A DNA stretch of 64,000 nt, taken from positions 62,001 to 126,000 of the forward strand of contig NZ_JAKGAK010000001.1 in NCBI RefSeq assembly GCF_023061185.1, in the 5' to 3' direction. The stretch comes from Chromohalobacter beijerinckii (GTDB lineage Bacteria; Pseudomonadota; Gammaproteobacteria; Pseudomonadales; Halomonadaceae). The translations under genes were made by a program, and so were the position numbers. Under the pieces are notes generated by a model. That model searched no databases. It had not been told where the DNA came from and was given only the letters and a program-made list of their open reading frames with translations. Positions 7,862 to 16,953 of this stretch are shown here, piece by piece. Every line of letters starts with the position of its first letter. Positions within the stretch are counted from its first letter, which is position 1.

Positions 7862-9597
7862 TCGGCCTCCTGGAATTGCAGTTGGTGAAGCGCGGCATAG
7901 GCGCCATCCTGCGCCAGCAATTCGGTGTGCGTACCGCTTTCGATGATCTCGCCCTGCTCCATGACCAGAATACGGTCGGCACGCTCGATGGTCGACAAGC
8001 GGTGGGCAATGACAAAGGTCGTGCGTCCACGGCACACCGTTTCCAACGCTTGCTGAATATAACGCTCGGACTCGGTATCCAGCGCCGAGGTGGCCTCGTC
8101 GAGCACCAGCACAGGGGCATCCTTGAAAATCGCCCGCGCGATGGCTAGACGCTGCCGCTGGCCGCCGGACAGCATCACCCCGTTATCGCCGACGACGGTT
8201 TCATAGCCATTGGGCAAACGCTCGATGAACTCATGCGCATAGGCGGCGCGGGCAGCGCGCTCGACGGCTTCCCGGTCGGATTCGGGGTGTCCGTAGGCAA
8301 TATTGGCACCGATGGTAGTGTTGAAAAGCGTTACCTGCTGGGAGACCAGCGCGATGCGCTGACGCAGCGGCGATAGCGAGTAGCTCTGGATGTCCACGTC
8401 ATCCAACATCACTCGTCCCTCAGTGGGGCGATAAAAGCGTGGCAACAAGCTCACCAGGGTCGACTTGCCACTGCCGGAACGGCCCACGATAGCGACCATC
8501 TCTCCAGCGGGGATATCCAGATCGATGCCTTTGAGCACCTCGCCCTGGTCCTCGCCATAGTGAAAGCGAACACCCTCGAAACGCACACGTCCGTCGATGC
8601 GCGTCGGCACATAGGTGCCCTCGTCGACTTCGGGCGGTTGCTCGAGAAGGCCGAACAACTCCTGCGAGGCCGATAGCCCCTTCTGGATCGTGCTATTGAC
8701 CTCGGTGAGCTGCCGCACCGGCTTGGCCATCAGCGACGCAGCGGTGATGAAGGCCACGAACTCGCCCGGCGTCATCGAGGCCATCAAGGCCGGCGACATC
8801 GCCAGCCATACCAATCCCGCCAGCGAAAGCGCCACCAATAACTGGATGACCGGCGTGCTGACGGCCTTGGTCAACGCCACCTTCATACTCTGTTCGCGGT
8901 TGTAATCACTGGCCTTAGCGAAACGCGCCTTTTCATAGCCTTCGGCGCCGTGAGTACGTACCACACGATAACCCGATAGCGCCTCGGAAGCGACGTGGGT
9001 GACATCGCCCATCGAGTTCTGAATACGCCGAGACAAGCGCCGGAAGCGCTTGCTAGTGTAACTGACCACAAGGCCAATCAACGGTGTAACGGCCAAGAAG
9101 ATCAACGTCAGCATCCAGTTGGTCCAGAGGAGGTAACTGACCAGGCCGATCACGAACAGGCCTTCACGCAGAATGATGGTAATGGCGTTGGTCGCCGCAC
9201 CGGTCACCTGTTCGACATGATAAGTGACGCGTGACAGCAGATGGCCGCTGGAGTGCATGTCGAAAAAACGCCCCGGCAGGCTCAACATGTGGTTGAACAC
9301 TTCGCAGCGCAACGCATGGACCACATTACGGGCCACATCGCTCATATAATAGGTGCCCAGGAATGTCCCCACGCCCCGTGCCGCGAACATGCCGATCACG
9401 AACAGAGGCAGCATGAAACGAAACGCAGCATCGGGATTCTGGATGCCGTCGATCAGGCGCTTCATCATTTCCGCCAAGGCGGTGCTCGAGGCCGCATAGA
9501 TGGCGTACCCCACCACGGCGGCCATGAATGCTTTCCAATGCGGCTTAACGTATCCCAGCAAGCGACGGTAAAGGGACCAACTGGTAGCGTTTCTCAC
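7858..9597 (-). CDS. msbA: Lipid A export ATP-binding/permease protein MsbA
   Basis: A 579-residue ABC exporter half-transporter that flips lipid A-core across the inner membrane as a homodimer. The six-helix membrane domain spans about residues 20-310. The nucleotide-binding domain has Walker A GRSGSGKST (372-380), signature LSGGQRQR and Walker B VLVLDEATSALD. The start is a GTG at 9597 with GGAG five bases upstream. lpxK follows with a 4-base overlap, so export and the last lipid A kinase are co-expressed. A 78-base gap separates it from comEC upstream. Confidence 0.95.
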   Translation of the reverse strand: MRNATSWSLYRRLLGYVKPHWKAFMAAVVGYAIYAASSTALAEMMKRLIDGIQNPDAAFRFMLPLFVIGMFAARGVGTFLGTYYMSDVARNVVHALRCEVFNHMLSLPGRFFDMHSSGHLLSRVTYHVEQVTGAATNAITIILREGLFVIGLVSYLLWTNWMLTLIFLAVTPLIGLVVSYTSKRFRRLSRRIQNSMGDVTHVASEALSGYRVVRTHGAEGYEKARFAKASDYNREQSMKVALTKAVSTPVIQLLVALSLAGLVWLAMSPALMASMTPGEFVAFITAASLMAKPVRQLTEVNSTIQKGLSASQELFGLLEQPPEVDEGTYVPTRIDGRVRFEGVRFHYGEDQGEVLKGIDLDIPAGEMVAIVGRSGSGKSTLVSLLPRFYRPTEGRVMLDDVDIQSYSLSPLRQRIALVSQQVTLFNTTIGANIAYGHPESDREAVERAARAAYAHEFIERLPNGYETVVGDNGVMLSGGQRQRLAIARAIFKDAPVLVLDEATSALDTESERYIQQALETVCRGRTTFVIAHRLSTIERADRILVMEQGEIIESGTHTELLAQDGAYAALHQLQFQEAE

Positions 9598-9675
9598 GGC
9601 GTCTCCGCTGGTTGAGAGGCTTGCTCACCCCCCTCAAGGGGCAACTGCTGAAGTAGGCAATACGATACACACGTA

Positions 9676-11952
9676 TCAACCGCCGGATTCTACCCCAATG
9701 CACGCCCCTTCGACACCGCCGGGCGGGCGCGCCGGATGCATGCGCACCGCCGGCACGCCCAGCGTGAAACGCAACGCGCCGTCCGTGGCAGTATTCCATA
9801 AGCAACTGCCGGCGCGACGAAAACGGCGCACCACCTCGGGATGCGGATGCCCATGCGTATTGTCCCGGCCGGCACTGAAGATGACTTGCTCCGGCCGAGT
9901 ACGGGCCACAAATGCTGACGAGGAACTGGTACGACTGCCATGATGACCCGCCACCAGGACCGCCAACGGGGACTCGAGCCCTGCAAGCAAGCGCTTTTCG
10001 ATAAAGCCTCCCGCGTCCCCCATGATCAACAAACGCTGATCGCCAGCCGTCACCTGCAACACGCACGAACGGTCATTGTCGGAGCGCGTTACGTCACCCG
10101 CCACGGGCGATAGAAATCGGTAGTCGACGCCATCTCGCTGCCACCCCACGCCTCGGCGACACGCCCGTGTGGCGATACCCACGGGCATCTCCGGTGGCCC
10201 CCACCAGCGCGTAACATGATGCATCTCGTCAATCGTCGCCACCCCGCCGGCATGATCGCGATCGCTATGGCTGACAATGACATCGTCGAAGTGCCGCCCT
10301 GGTGGCCATAGCGACTCTGCGGGTGTAAATCCCGAGCCATAACGCGGCCCAGTGTCGAATAGCAAATGCTGAGTGGCACTACGCAACTCGACTAACTGGC
10401 CTTGCCCTACATCGTGCACGGTAACCACGACCCGACCCGGCGCAATACCGGGCGGACGCAGGACAACCGCCAGGGCGATCAGGCTCACCGAGGCCCACAG
10501 GCGTAGATACCCTACCAATCCGGGGATTAGCCACACCATGCCCAGTGCAGCCAAGATCAGCGCCAGCGGCCATGTCTCCCATATCGGCGGCGACCACACA
10601 GGCAGCCACGTGGCAGCCACCGTCAGCCCTTTCCAAACGCCTTGAGCGAGTCCATCGAACATCCCCCACGGGATCATCGCCAGACTCGGTGACCAGGCCA
10701 GCGCCCAGCCCAGCAGGCCCAGCGGCACCATGATGCTGCCGACGAGCGGCACCGCCAGCAAGTTGACCAACGGCCCCACCGGCGCCAGCCGCTCGAAACC
10801 GATCAGCACGGCGGCAGCCATGAAAGGTGCCAACAAGCATTGCGAGCGTCCCAATGCCCATAGCCATCCCTTCACCCCACGTGGGGCGGGGCGTCCCTGC
10901 CATGCCGAGATCAGCACGCCCACCGCCAGAAACGATAGCCACAGCCCGGGGCGCCACACCGTGAGTGGATCACTCACTACGATCACTAGCAACGCCAGCC
11001 ACCAGGCCTGCCAAGGCCCTGGTGCATGACGTCCGCTGGCCACCCATAGCCCCAGCAAGGCCATCACCGTGGCGCGTAACGCAGGCGGTTCGAACCCCGC
11101 CATACCCGCATATGCCAGTGTCGCAACCCCCGCTAACCACCATGGCCAGGTCGCAAGACGCCAATGCCCTGGTGTCACGCCTCGTGCGAGCAAGCGCAGC
11201 AATACTAGCGTTACGCTTGCCACCAAGCCGACATGCAACCCGGATATGACCATCAAGTGCGTGGTGCCGGTCGCGTTGAGCAAGTCCCAGTCATCTTGCG
11301 TCAGACGCTCGCTAGCGCCCAGGGTAAGCGCCGCCAACCAGCGAGTAGCAAGCTCGGACAATCCCTGTGTATCCAGAAATGCCAAGCCGGCATCGCGCAT
11401 GTTCGAAGACGCGGCACTCAAACGCTGTGTCACGGACGAATCACGCACATAGCCCGTCGCCTGAATGCCCTCGCGCCATAGCCAGGCCGCGTAATCGAAG
11501 CCGTAATCATTGGCGAACCCCTGCGGTGGGCGCATACGCACGCGCCATCGCCAACGATCACCGACATGCAAGGGCGGCGCGTCGTACCAGGACAACCGCA
11601 CCCGTGAAAGCGCTTCGCATGATGGTAAACCGGCCTCTCGAGGTGCGCAGTGCGTGACCGCGACGCGCATGCGCGTCAGCCCTTGATCTTCACTTACCTG
11701 CGTCACCTTCCCGGCGAGCGTGACGTCCTGCCGCGACAAGCCCTCCGGCAACGTGCCTACGCGCTGCTCGGTAACCTGCCACGCGCATAGTCCGGCCACG
11801 ACGAGCATCGCAAGCCATCGCCATCGTCCACACGCCACAGCCAACAGAGTGGCCATACCCCACACGCAGGCAGCACCAGTCAGTCCCCAACAGCCCCAGA
11901 CGCTGCCGACAAGCGCCGCCAGAGCCAGCGGCATCGCCCACCCCAGATTCAT
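9676..11952 (-). CDS. comEC: ComEC/Rec2 family DNA internalization channel
   Basis: A 758-residue polytopic membrane protein thought to carry single-stranded DNA across the inner membrane during natural transformation. It has the family's three parts: an N-terminal DUF4131/OB-like region after the first helices, a competence transmembrane core (about residues 190-500, with GLHVGLVASVTLVLLRLL), and a C-terminal metallo-beta-lactamase-like domain with VSHSDRDHAGG and GHHGSRTSSSSAF. The ATG at 11952 is preceded by AAAGGA. No pilus or other competence gene is nearby, so transformability cannot be judged from this window. Linkage of comEC to msbA is common in Pseudomonas and relatives. Confidence 0.93.
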   Translation of the reverse strand: MNLGWAMPLALAALVGSVWGCWGLTGAACVWGMATLLAVACGRWRWLAMLVVAGLCAWQVTEQRVGTLPEGLSRQDVTLAGKVTQVSEDQGLTRMRVAVTHCAPREAGLPSCEALSRVRLSWYDAPPLHVGDRWRWRVRMRPPQGFANDYGFDYAAWLWREGIQATGYVRDSSVTQRLSAASSNMRDAGLAFLDTQGLSELATRWLAALTLGASERLTQDDWDLLNATGTTHLMVISGLHVGLVASVTLVLLRLLARGVTPGHWRLATWPWWLAGVATLAYAGMAGFEPPALRATVMALLGLWVASGRHAPGPWQAWWLALLVIVVSDPLTVWRPGLWLSFLAVGVLISAWQGRPAPRGVKGWLWALGRSQCLLAPFMAAAVLIGFERLAPVGPLVNLLAVPLVGSIMVPLGLLGWALAWSPSLAMIPWGMFDGLAQGVWKGLTVAATWLPVWSPPIWETWPLALILAALGMVWLIPGLVGYLRLWASVSLIALAVVLRPPGIAPGRVVVTVHDVGQGQLVELRSATQHLLFDTGPRYGSGFTPAESLWPPGRHFDDVIVSHSDRDHAGGVATIDEMHHVTRWWGPPEMPVGIATRACRRGVGWQRDGVDYRFLSPVAGDVTRSDNDRSCVLQVTAGDQRLLIMGDAGGFIEKRLLAGLESPLAVLVAGHHGSRTSSSSAFVARTRPEQVIFSAGRDNTHGHPHPEVVRRFRRAGSCLWNTATDGALRFTLGVPAVRMHPARPPGGVEGACIGVESGG

Positions 11953-11975
11953 TCATCATCCTTTACTTAGCTAAT

Positions 11976-11992
11976 GACGATATATGATCGTC
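11976..11992. promoter_or_regulatory. 17-bp dyad in the comEC/DUF2062 divergent promoter region
   Basis: GACGATATATGATCGTC has perfect 6-base arms around a 5-base centre and lies 24 bases before the comEC ATG. It is a plausible operator or part of a promoter; no regulator is recognised. Confidence 0.3.
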
Positions 11993-12072
11993 TGCTGCGC
12001 GCTCGCGCGCAACGATAGCGAGAGCCCAGGGTTGTATGGATAATGAATCGACACTTCGATAGCTCGTGGACC

Positions 12073-12600
12073 ATGCCCCGCCGACTTCTGCAGCGTTACA
12101 TGCCCCGGCCGGAAACGCTGAAACGCCAAAGATCGCTGCGTTTCATGCATCACCTGCTGGGCGACCCGTCCCTATGGATGCTGTCGCGCCGTAGCGTAGG
12201 CAATGCTTTCATGGTGGGTCTTTTCGTTGCATTACTGCCCATCCCATTACAGATGGTCGTCGCGGCCTTCGGCGCTTGGCTGCTGCGCTGCAACCTGCCA
12301 TTGTCGGTTAGCCTCGTCTGGCTGACCAACCCACTCACCATACCGGTGATTTTCTATTTTAATTACCGTGTCGGTGCATGGCTGCTCGACTCGCCCGCAC
12401 GCCACATGCCCGACCGGCTGTCGACGGCGTGGATTGCCGAGAAAATGGCGGATATCTTACCCGCCTTGCTGACAGGCTCGCTCGTGGTGGCGATCATCGT
12501 GGGCTTGCTCAGCAACCTGATCATTCGGTTGATCTGGCGTTGGCAGGTGTCCCGAAGCTGGAAGCGCCGCGCACGACGGCGCCGCCAGCGTCAGACGTAA
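12073..12600 (+). CDS. DUF2062 domain membrane protein
   Basis: A 175-residue small inner-membrane protein. The start MPRRLLQRYMP matches the family, so I preferred the ATG at 12073; an in-frame ATG at 12043 would add 10 residues. After a short cytoplasmic head there are membrane segments around AFMVGLFVALLPIPLQMVVAAF, VSLVWLTNPLTIPVIFYF and ALLTGSLVVAIIVGLLSNLIIRL, then a strongly basic tail. The TNPLT motif is typical of DUF2062. The function is unknown. It is divergent from comEC and convergent with lolD. Confidence 0.85.
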   Translation: MPRRLLQRYMPRPETLKRQRSLRFMHHLLGDPSLWMLSRRSVGNAFMVGLFVALLPIPLQMVVAAFGAWLLRCNLPLSVSLVWLTNPLTIPVIFYFNYRVGAWLLDSPARHMPDRLSTAWIAEKMADILPALLTGSLVVAIIVGLLSNLIIRLIWRWQVSRSWKRRARRRRQRQT

Positions 12601-12609
12601 CGTCCTCAC

Positions 12610-13320
12610 TCAATCCGCGCTCAGACGTCCCTGATCGAGGCGCATCACGCGGTCTTGATGGGCGGCGAGGCCGGTGTCGTGAGTGACGATGATGAAGGCA
12701 CAGGCGCTACGCGCGGCAAGACTATCCATCAGCGACAGAATATTGCCCGCCGTGGTCTGATCAAGATTACCGGTCGGCTCATCCATCAGCACCAGACTGG
12801 GATCGGTCACCAAGGCACGGGCTATCGCTACGCGCTGCCGCTCCCCTCCCGAGAGTTCACCCGGCTTGTGCTCGCAACGCTCCGCCATGCCCACCCGGGA
12901 CAGAATGTCACGCGCCTTTTCCTGCGCTTCCTGCCGCTTTTGCCCGCGAATGAGCAATGGCATGGCGACATTTTCCAGCGCCGAAAACTCTGCCAGCAAA
13001 TGGTGGAACTGATACACAAAACCGATATGGCGATTGCGAAAGCCGCCTAATGCGCCTTCCCCCATTTCGGTCAGCGACTGACCGGCAACACGTACATGCC
13101 CCGCGCTAGGGCGGTCCAGGCCACCCAAGAGGTTGAGCAATGTGGTCTTGCCTGATCCTGAGCTACCCACTACGGCAACGCGCTCACCGGCACGTACTTC
13201 CAACTCCAGCGCATCAAGCACGGTGACATCCTGCGGGCCCTCGCGGTAAATACGCGTCAAGCCATTGCACTGCAGCATGATCTCATTGTTGGCGTACGTG
13301 GAATTGCCATTCGATGTCAT
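12610..13320 (-). CDS. lolD: Lipoprotein-releasing system ATP-binding protein LolD
   Basis: A 236-residue ABC ATPase that powers release of outer-membrane lipoproteins from the inner membrane to LolA. Walker [12 protein letters not shown], signature [15 protein letters not shown], Walker [13 protein letters not shown] and the H-loop VTHD are all present. The ATG at 13320 has GAGGAA six bases upstream and overlaps nothing essential; an in-frame ATG at 13338 would overlap the permease gene by 8 bases. It follows the LolC/E-type permease. No second permease gene follows, because the next gene is convergent. Confidence 0.94.
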   Translation of the reverse strand: MTSNGNSTYANNEIMLQCNGLTRIYREGPQDVTVLDALELEVRAGERVAVVGSSGSGKTTLLNLLGGLDRPSAGHVRVAGQSLTEMGEGALGGFRNRHIGFVYQFHHLLAEFSALENVAMPLLIRGQKRQEAQEKARDILSRVGMAERCEHKPGELSGGERQRVAIARALVTDPSLVLMDEPTGNLDQTTAGNILSLMDSLAARSACAFIIVTHDTGLAAHQDRVMRLDQGRLSAD

Positions 13321-13330
13321 CGCGGTTTCC

Positions 13331-14578
13331 TCATTCATAACGCAATACCTCGGCCGGTTGAATACGCGCCGCACGCCAAGCGGGATACAGCGTCGACAGG
13401 AATGTCAGTACGAAGGCCGAGCCCGCGATGATGCCCACGTCGCCCCACTGAAGTTGCGAGGGCAGATAGCTGATGAAATAGACATTGGGATCCAGGAATT
13501 GGATACCCGTCAGCGCCTCGAACCAGGCAATCAAGTCCGATACCGACAACGCCAACACCACGCCGAGCGCTATCCCCACGACGGTGCCAATGGTGCCGAT
13601 CGCCATACCCTGGACCATGAAGATGCGCATGATGGTCCCCGGCTTGGCACCGATGGTCCGCAAAATCGCGATGTCGGCGTGCTTGTCCGTCACCACCATG
13701 ACCAGCGTCGAGACGATGTTGAATGCCGCCACGGCGATGATCACCATCAGCAACAACCCGATCATGCGTTTTTCCATCTGGATCGCCTGAAACAGATTGC
13801 CGTGGGTATAGGTCCAATCGATCCCTCGGTAGCCACTGCCCAGATCGTCCACGATCGCATTGGTGACCGGCCCCGCCTGAAAGAGGTCATCAAGCTCCAG
13901 GCGTAATCCACCGATCGAGTCCCCCAGGCGACCCAGCTTCTGCATGTCTTTGATGTTGGCATAGGCCAGGTTGGCGTCGAGATCAGCGCCTATCTTGAAG
14001 ATGCCGCTGACGGTGAAACGCTTGAGGCGTGGGAAGACGCCCCCCGGCGTGATCGACGCCTCGGGCACCAGCAATGTCACGCGATCCCCCACGCCCACGC
14101 CAAGGTTACGTGCCAGCAAGTCACCCAGCACCACATGCCACTCGCCGGGCGCCAGATCGTCTAGCGAGCCTTGCGTCATGTGCTCGTCGATGATCGATAC
14201 CTTGCTTTCATAGCTCGGCTCGATCCCGTTGACCATGGCTCCCTGGGTGCGACCCTCGGAAGAAAACATGCCTTGCTGTTGAACGAACGGCGCCGCGCCG
14301 ATGACGTGGTCACGCTTCTCCAGGCGTTCGGCGAGTGTCTTCCAGTCCGTCATGCCCCCCTGGGCTTCGATCTTGGTATGCGGCACCATGCCCAATATTC
14401 GTGTTCGCAATTCATGATCGAAACCGTTCATGACCGATAACACGAGGATCAATACCGCCACGCCCAGCATCAAGCCCAGCATGGAAGTCAGAGATATGAA
14501 TGAAATGAAATGGTTGCGACGTTTTGCGCGTACATAGCGCAATCCGATAAGAAACGGCAAGCGATCCAGCATCGACAT
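13331..14578 (-). CDS. Lipoprotein-releasing ABC permease, LolC/LolE (LolF-type) family
   Basis: A 415-residue inner-membrane permease of the Lol system. It has one N-terminal membrane helix (GLMLGVAVLILVLSVMNGF), a large periplasmic domain (about residues 50-265), then three C-terminal helices with the MacB/FtsX layout and the conserved FMVQGMAIGTIGTVVGIALG segment. The start at 14578 (MSMLDRLPFLIGLRYV) has AAGGA upstream; a longer reading from 14698 would add 40 unlike residues. Only one permease gene is present beside lolD, so it may act as a homodimer (LolF-like), or a second permease may lie elsewhere. I therefore leave the symbol blank. Confidence 0.88.
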   Translation of the reverse strand: MSMLDRLPFLIGLRYVRAKRRNHFISFISLTSMLGLMLGVAVLILVLSVMNGFDHELRTRILGMVPHTKIEAQGGMTDWKTLAERLEKRDHVIGAAPFVQQQGMFSSEGRTQGAMVNGIEPSYESKVSIIDEHMTQGSLDDLAPGEWHVVLGDLLARNLGVGVGDRVTLLVPEASITPGGVFPRLKRFTVSGIFKIGADLDANLAYANIKDMQKLGRLGDSIGGLRLELDDLFQAGPVTNAIVDDLGSGYRGIDWTYTHGNLFQAIQMEKRMIGLLLMVIIAVAAFNIVSTLVMVVTDKHADIAILRTIGAKPGTIMRIFMVQGMAIGTIGTVVGIALGVVLALSVSDLIAWFEALTGIQFLDPNVYFISYLPSQLQWGDVGIIAGSAFVLTFLSTLYPAWRAARIQPAEVLRYE

Positions 14579-14797
14579 CGATTCCTTGGTATGAGCCGGG
14601 CTCATGGTACGTGTTTTTGCGTGCTCCTGCATGAGCCAATGACGGCGAAAAAACCATTCGATGGCCGCATCATGGGCAGCGCCTGGTGATATTTGCATCC
14701 GTGCCGGCGAAGGCTAAAATGCCGCAGCCGCCGTCATCATCGACATGACACCGAGATCCTGCCACGGCGTCTTGCTTCAATCTCATAGGAGACCGCA

Positions 14798-15910
14798 ATG
14801 CTCCCACGCCTGTTCCCCGAATGGCATCCCCAAGATGCCATTCAACTCACTTGGCCCAGTGCAGAAAGCGATTGGGAGCCCCTGCTCGAGCGTATTGAAG
14901 CCTCTCTGGAAGCCTTGGTCGTGGCTATCACACGATACCAGCCCGTCTTGGTCGTCGTCGCCGATGACGCAACACGCCAACGCCTCGATTCACGCTTTTC
15001 CCGCTTGGGCATTCATCCCAAACAATGGCATCTCATCGAAGCGCCATCGGACGACACTTGGACCCGCGACCACGGGCCGATTGCCATTGAACGCGACGGC
15101 CAGGTCGTGCTGCTCGATTATTGTTTCACGGGCTGGGGCGGCAAGTTCGCCGCCGAGCGCGATAACGCCCTGACCGCAGCCCTCTCGAGCGTCGGCATTT
15201 ATGCCGCCCCTCGGGAGGCACGCGAGATGGTCCTGGAAGGTGGCGCCATCGACGGCGATGGCGACGGCACGTTACTGCTCACCGAAGCCTGTCTGCTCAA
15301 TCCCAACCGCAACCCACACCTGACGCGTGAAGGCATCGAGGCCACCTTGCGTGACGACATGGGCATCGAACGTTGCCTGTGGCTGACGCAGGGCTACCTC
15401 GAAGGTGACGATACCGATAGCCACATCGACACCCTGGCCCGCTTTTGCGATGCCGAGACCATTGCATATGTGCGCTGCGAGGACCCTGATGACCCGCACT
15501 TCACGGCGTTGGCGCAGATGGAAAGCGAGCTCAAGGCTTTTCAGCGGGCCGATGGCGAGCCTTATCGCCTTATCCCCCTACCCTTGCCCCGCGCATGCTA
15601 TGACCCCGATGATGGCCACCGCCTGCCCGCCACCTATGCCAACTTTCTGATCATCAACGGTGCGGTACTCGTGCCCACCTATGCCGATGCTGCCGATGGC
15701 GTGGCCCTGACGGCACTCGCCAGTGCATTCCCCGGACGCGATATCATTCCCATCGACTGTCGCACCGTGATCCGCCAACATGGCAGCCTCCACTGTCTGA
15801 CCATGCAGTTGCCACGCGGCGCTTTCTTCACCGCGTCCACCGACAGGACCAATGACAGCGGTGCCAATGATCGTAGTGCCAACGATCGCAGTGCCAATGA
15901 CAAGGAGTGA
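14798..15910 (+). CDS. aguA: Agmatine deiminase
   Basis: A 370-residue cytoplasmic guanidine-modifying enzyme that converts agmatine to N-carbamoylputrescine and ammonia. The family motifs are visible: WTRDHGPI, the FTGWGGKF segment, EGGAIDGDGDG, the GDDTDSHIDTLARF stretch with the catalytic histidine, and the C-terminal GSLHCLTMQLPR with the nucleophilic cysteine. AGGAG lies 7 bases before the ATG. The last 20 residues, a repeated (A)ND(R/S) pattern encoded by a 15-bp tandem repeat, look like an add-on to the normal family end. aguB follows after 4 bases, completing the route to putrescine. Confidence 0.94.
   Translation: MLPRLFPEWHPQDAIQLTWPSAESDWEPLLERIEASLEALVVAITRYQPVLVVVADDATRQRLDSRFSRLGIHPKQWHLIEAPSDDTWTRDHGPIAIERDGQVVLLDYCFTGWGGKFAAERDNALTAALSSVGIYAAPREAREMVLEGGAIDGDGDGTLLLTEACLLNPNRNPHLTREGIEATLRDDMGIERCLWLTQGYLEGDDTDSHIDTLARFCDAETIAYVRCEDPDDPHFTALAQMESELKAFQRADGEPYRLIPLPLPRACYDPDDGHRLPATYANFLIINGAVLVPTYADAADGVALTALASAFPGRDIIPIDCRTVIRQHGSLHCLTMQLPRGAFFTASTDRTNDSGANDRSANDRSANDKE
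15846..15905 (+). repeat. 15-bp tandem repeats (about 4 copies) at the 3' end of aguA
   Basis: Units at 15846, 15861, 15876 and 15891 share the pattern GTGCCAAYGATCGYA with some divergence. They encode the C-terminal SAND-like repeats of AguA and lead into the aguB ribosome binding site. Confidence 0.85.
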
Positions 15911-15914
15911 CGCC

Positions 15915-16814
15915 ATGTCCTCGACGCTCAAGGTAGGACTCGTTCAGCAACAAGCCTGGCCCGACAAGGCCCGTAGCCTGCAGGAAAGCGACGCTGGCAT
16001 TCGTGAACTGGCGGGGAAAGGCGCCGAGTTGATTCTGCTTCAGGAACTGCATGCCACGCATTACTTCTGCCAGACCGAAGACGATAGCCTGTTCGATCTG
16101 GCCGAACCGCTCGACGGCCCCAGCGCCAAGCATCTGGCGGACCTAGCCGTCGAGCTCGATATCGTGCTCGTCGGTTCGCTTTTCGAGCGCCGCGCCGCCG
16201 GGCTCTATCACAACACGGCCGTGGTCTTCGATCGTCAGCGCGGTCGTGTTGGCCACTATCGCAAGATGCATATACCCGACGACCCGGGCTTCTATGAAAA
16301 ATTCTATTTCACGCCCGGCGATGCCGAAGAGGACGCCGGATTCGAGCCCATCGAGACGTCCGTCGGCCGGCTCGGCGTCTTGGTTTGTTGGGATCAGTGG
16401 TATCCAGAAGCTGCACGCTTGATGGCCTTGGCCGGCGCCGACCTGCTGCTCTACCCCACCGCCATCGGCTGGCACCCGCCCGACGACGATCCCGAGAAGC
16501 AACGGCAAAAGGACGCCTGGACGTTGATTCAGCGCTCGCACGGGGTGGCCAATGGTCTACCGGTCATGGTCGCCAATCGCGTAGGCCATGAAGCCGACCC
16601 ATCGAATGCGACGTCGGGCATCGACTTCTGGGGTGGCAGCTTCATCTGCGGCCCACAAGGCGAGATATTGGCCCAGGCCGGCGATGACACGACGCAACTA
16701 CTGGTCGAACTCGACATGACACGTAGCGAACGAGTACGGCGGGCCTGGCCCTACCTGCGTGACCGACGCGTCGATGCCTACGCCGATCTCACCAAGCGTT
16801 ACCGCGATCGTTGA
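15915..16814 (+). CDS. aguB: N-carbamoylputrescine amidase
   Basis: A 299-residue nitrilase-superfamily amidase that hydrolyses N-carbamoylputrescine to putrescine, CO2 and ammonia. The Glu-Lys-Cys triad is visible in LLQELH, YRKMHIPDD and VCWDQWYPEA. The family-typical FYEKFYFTPGD and GSFICGPQGEIL segments are present. I chose the ATG at 15915 because GGAG precedes it and MSSTLKVGLVQQ is the normal start; an upstream ATG would add 21 residues coded over the aguA repeats. It forms an operon with aguA. Confidence 0.95.
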   Translation: MSSTLKVGLVQQQAWPDKARSLQESDAGIRELAGKGAELILLQELHATHYFCQTEDDSLFDLAEPLDGPSAKHLADLAVELDIVLVGSLFERRAAGLYHNTAVVFDRQRGRVGHYRKMHIPDDPGFYEKFYFTPGDAEEDAGFEPIETSVGRLGVLVCWDQWYPEAARLMALAGADLLLYPTAIGWHPPDDDPEKQRQKDAWTLIQRSHGVANGLPVMVANRVGHEADPSNATSGIDFWGGSFICGPQGEILAQAGDDTTQLLVELDMTRSERVRRAWPYLRDRRVDAYADLTKRYRDR

Positions 16815-16817
16815 ATA

Positions 16818-16860
16818 GCGGGCCGCACTGGCCCGCCATCCATGGGCGGGCGCTGCCCAT
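16818..16860 (+). other. Three overlapping inverted repeats between aguB and the Tus gene
   Basis: Perfect stems can form at 16818-16836 (7 bp), 16831-16851 (7 bp) and 16842-16860 (6 bp). Because they share arms, neighbouring stems exclude one another. No T-run follows, so this is at best an atypical terminator or an attenuator-like element. Confidence 0.5.
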
Positions 16861-16953
16861 CTACCACTACTGACATTGAACGCTAGGTATACTTGCCAAG
16901 ACGCACCAAGCTTGCCACCATGTATCCATTAGAATTTAGATAACGGTATAAGT

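Noticed and set aside
16860-16953. Possible Ter site in front of the Tus gene
   Set aside because: I compared the region by eye with the E. coli core GTTGTAACTA on both strands and saw no convincing match.
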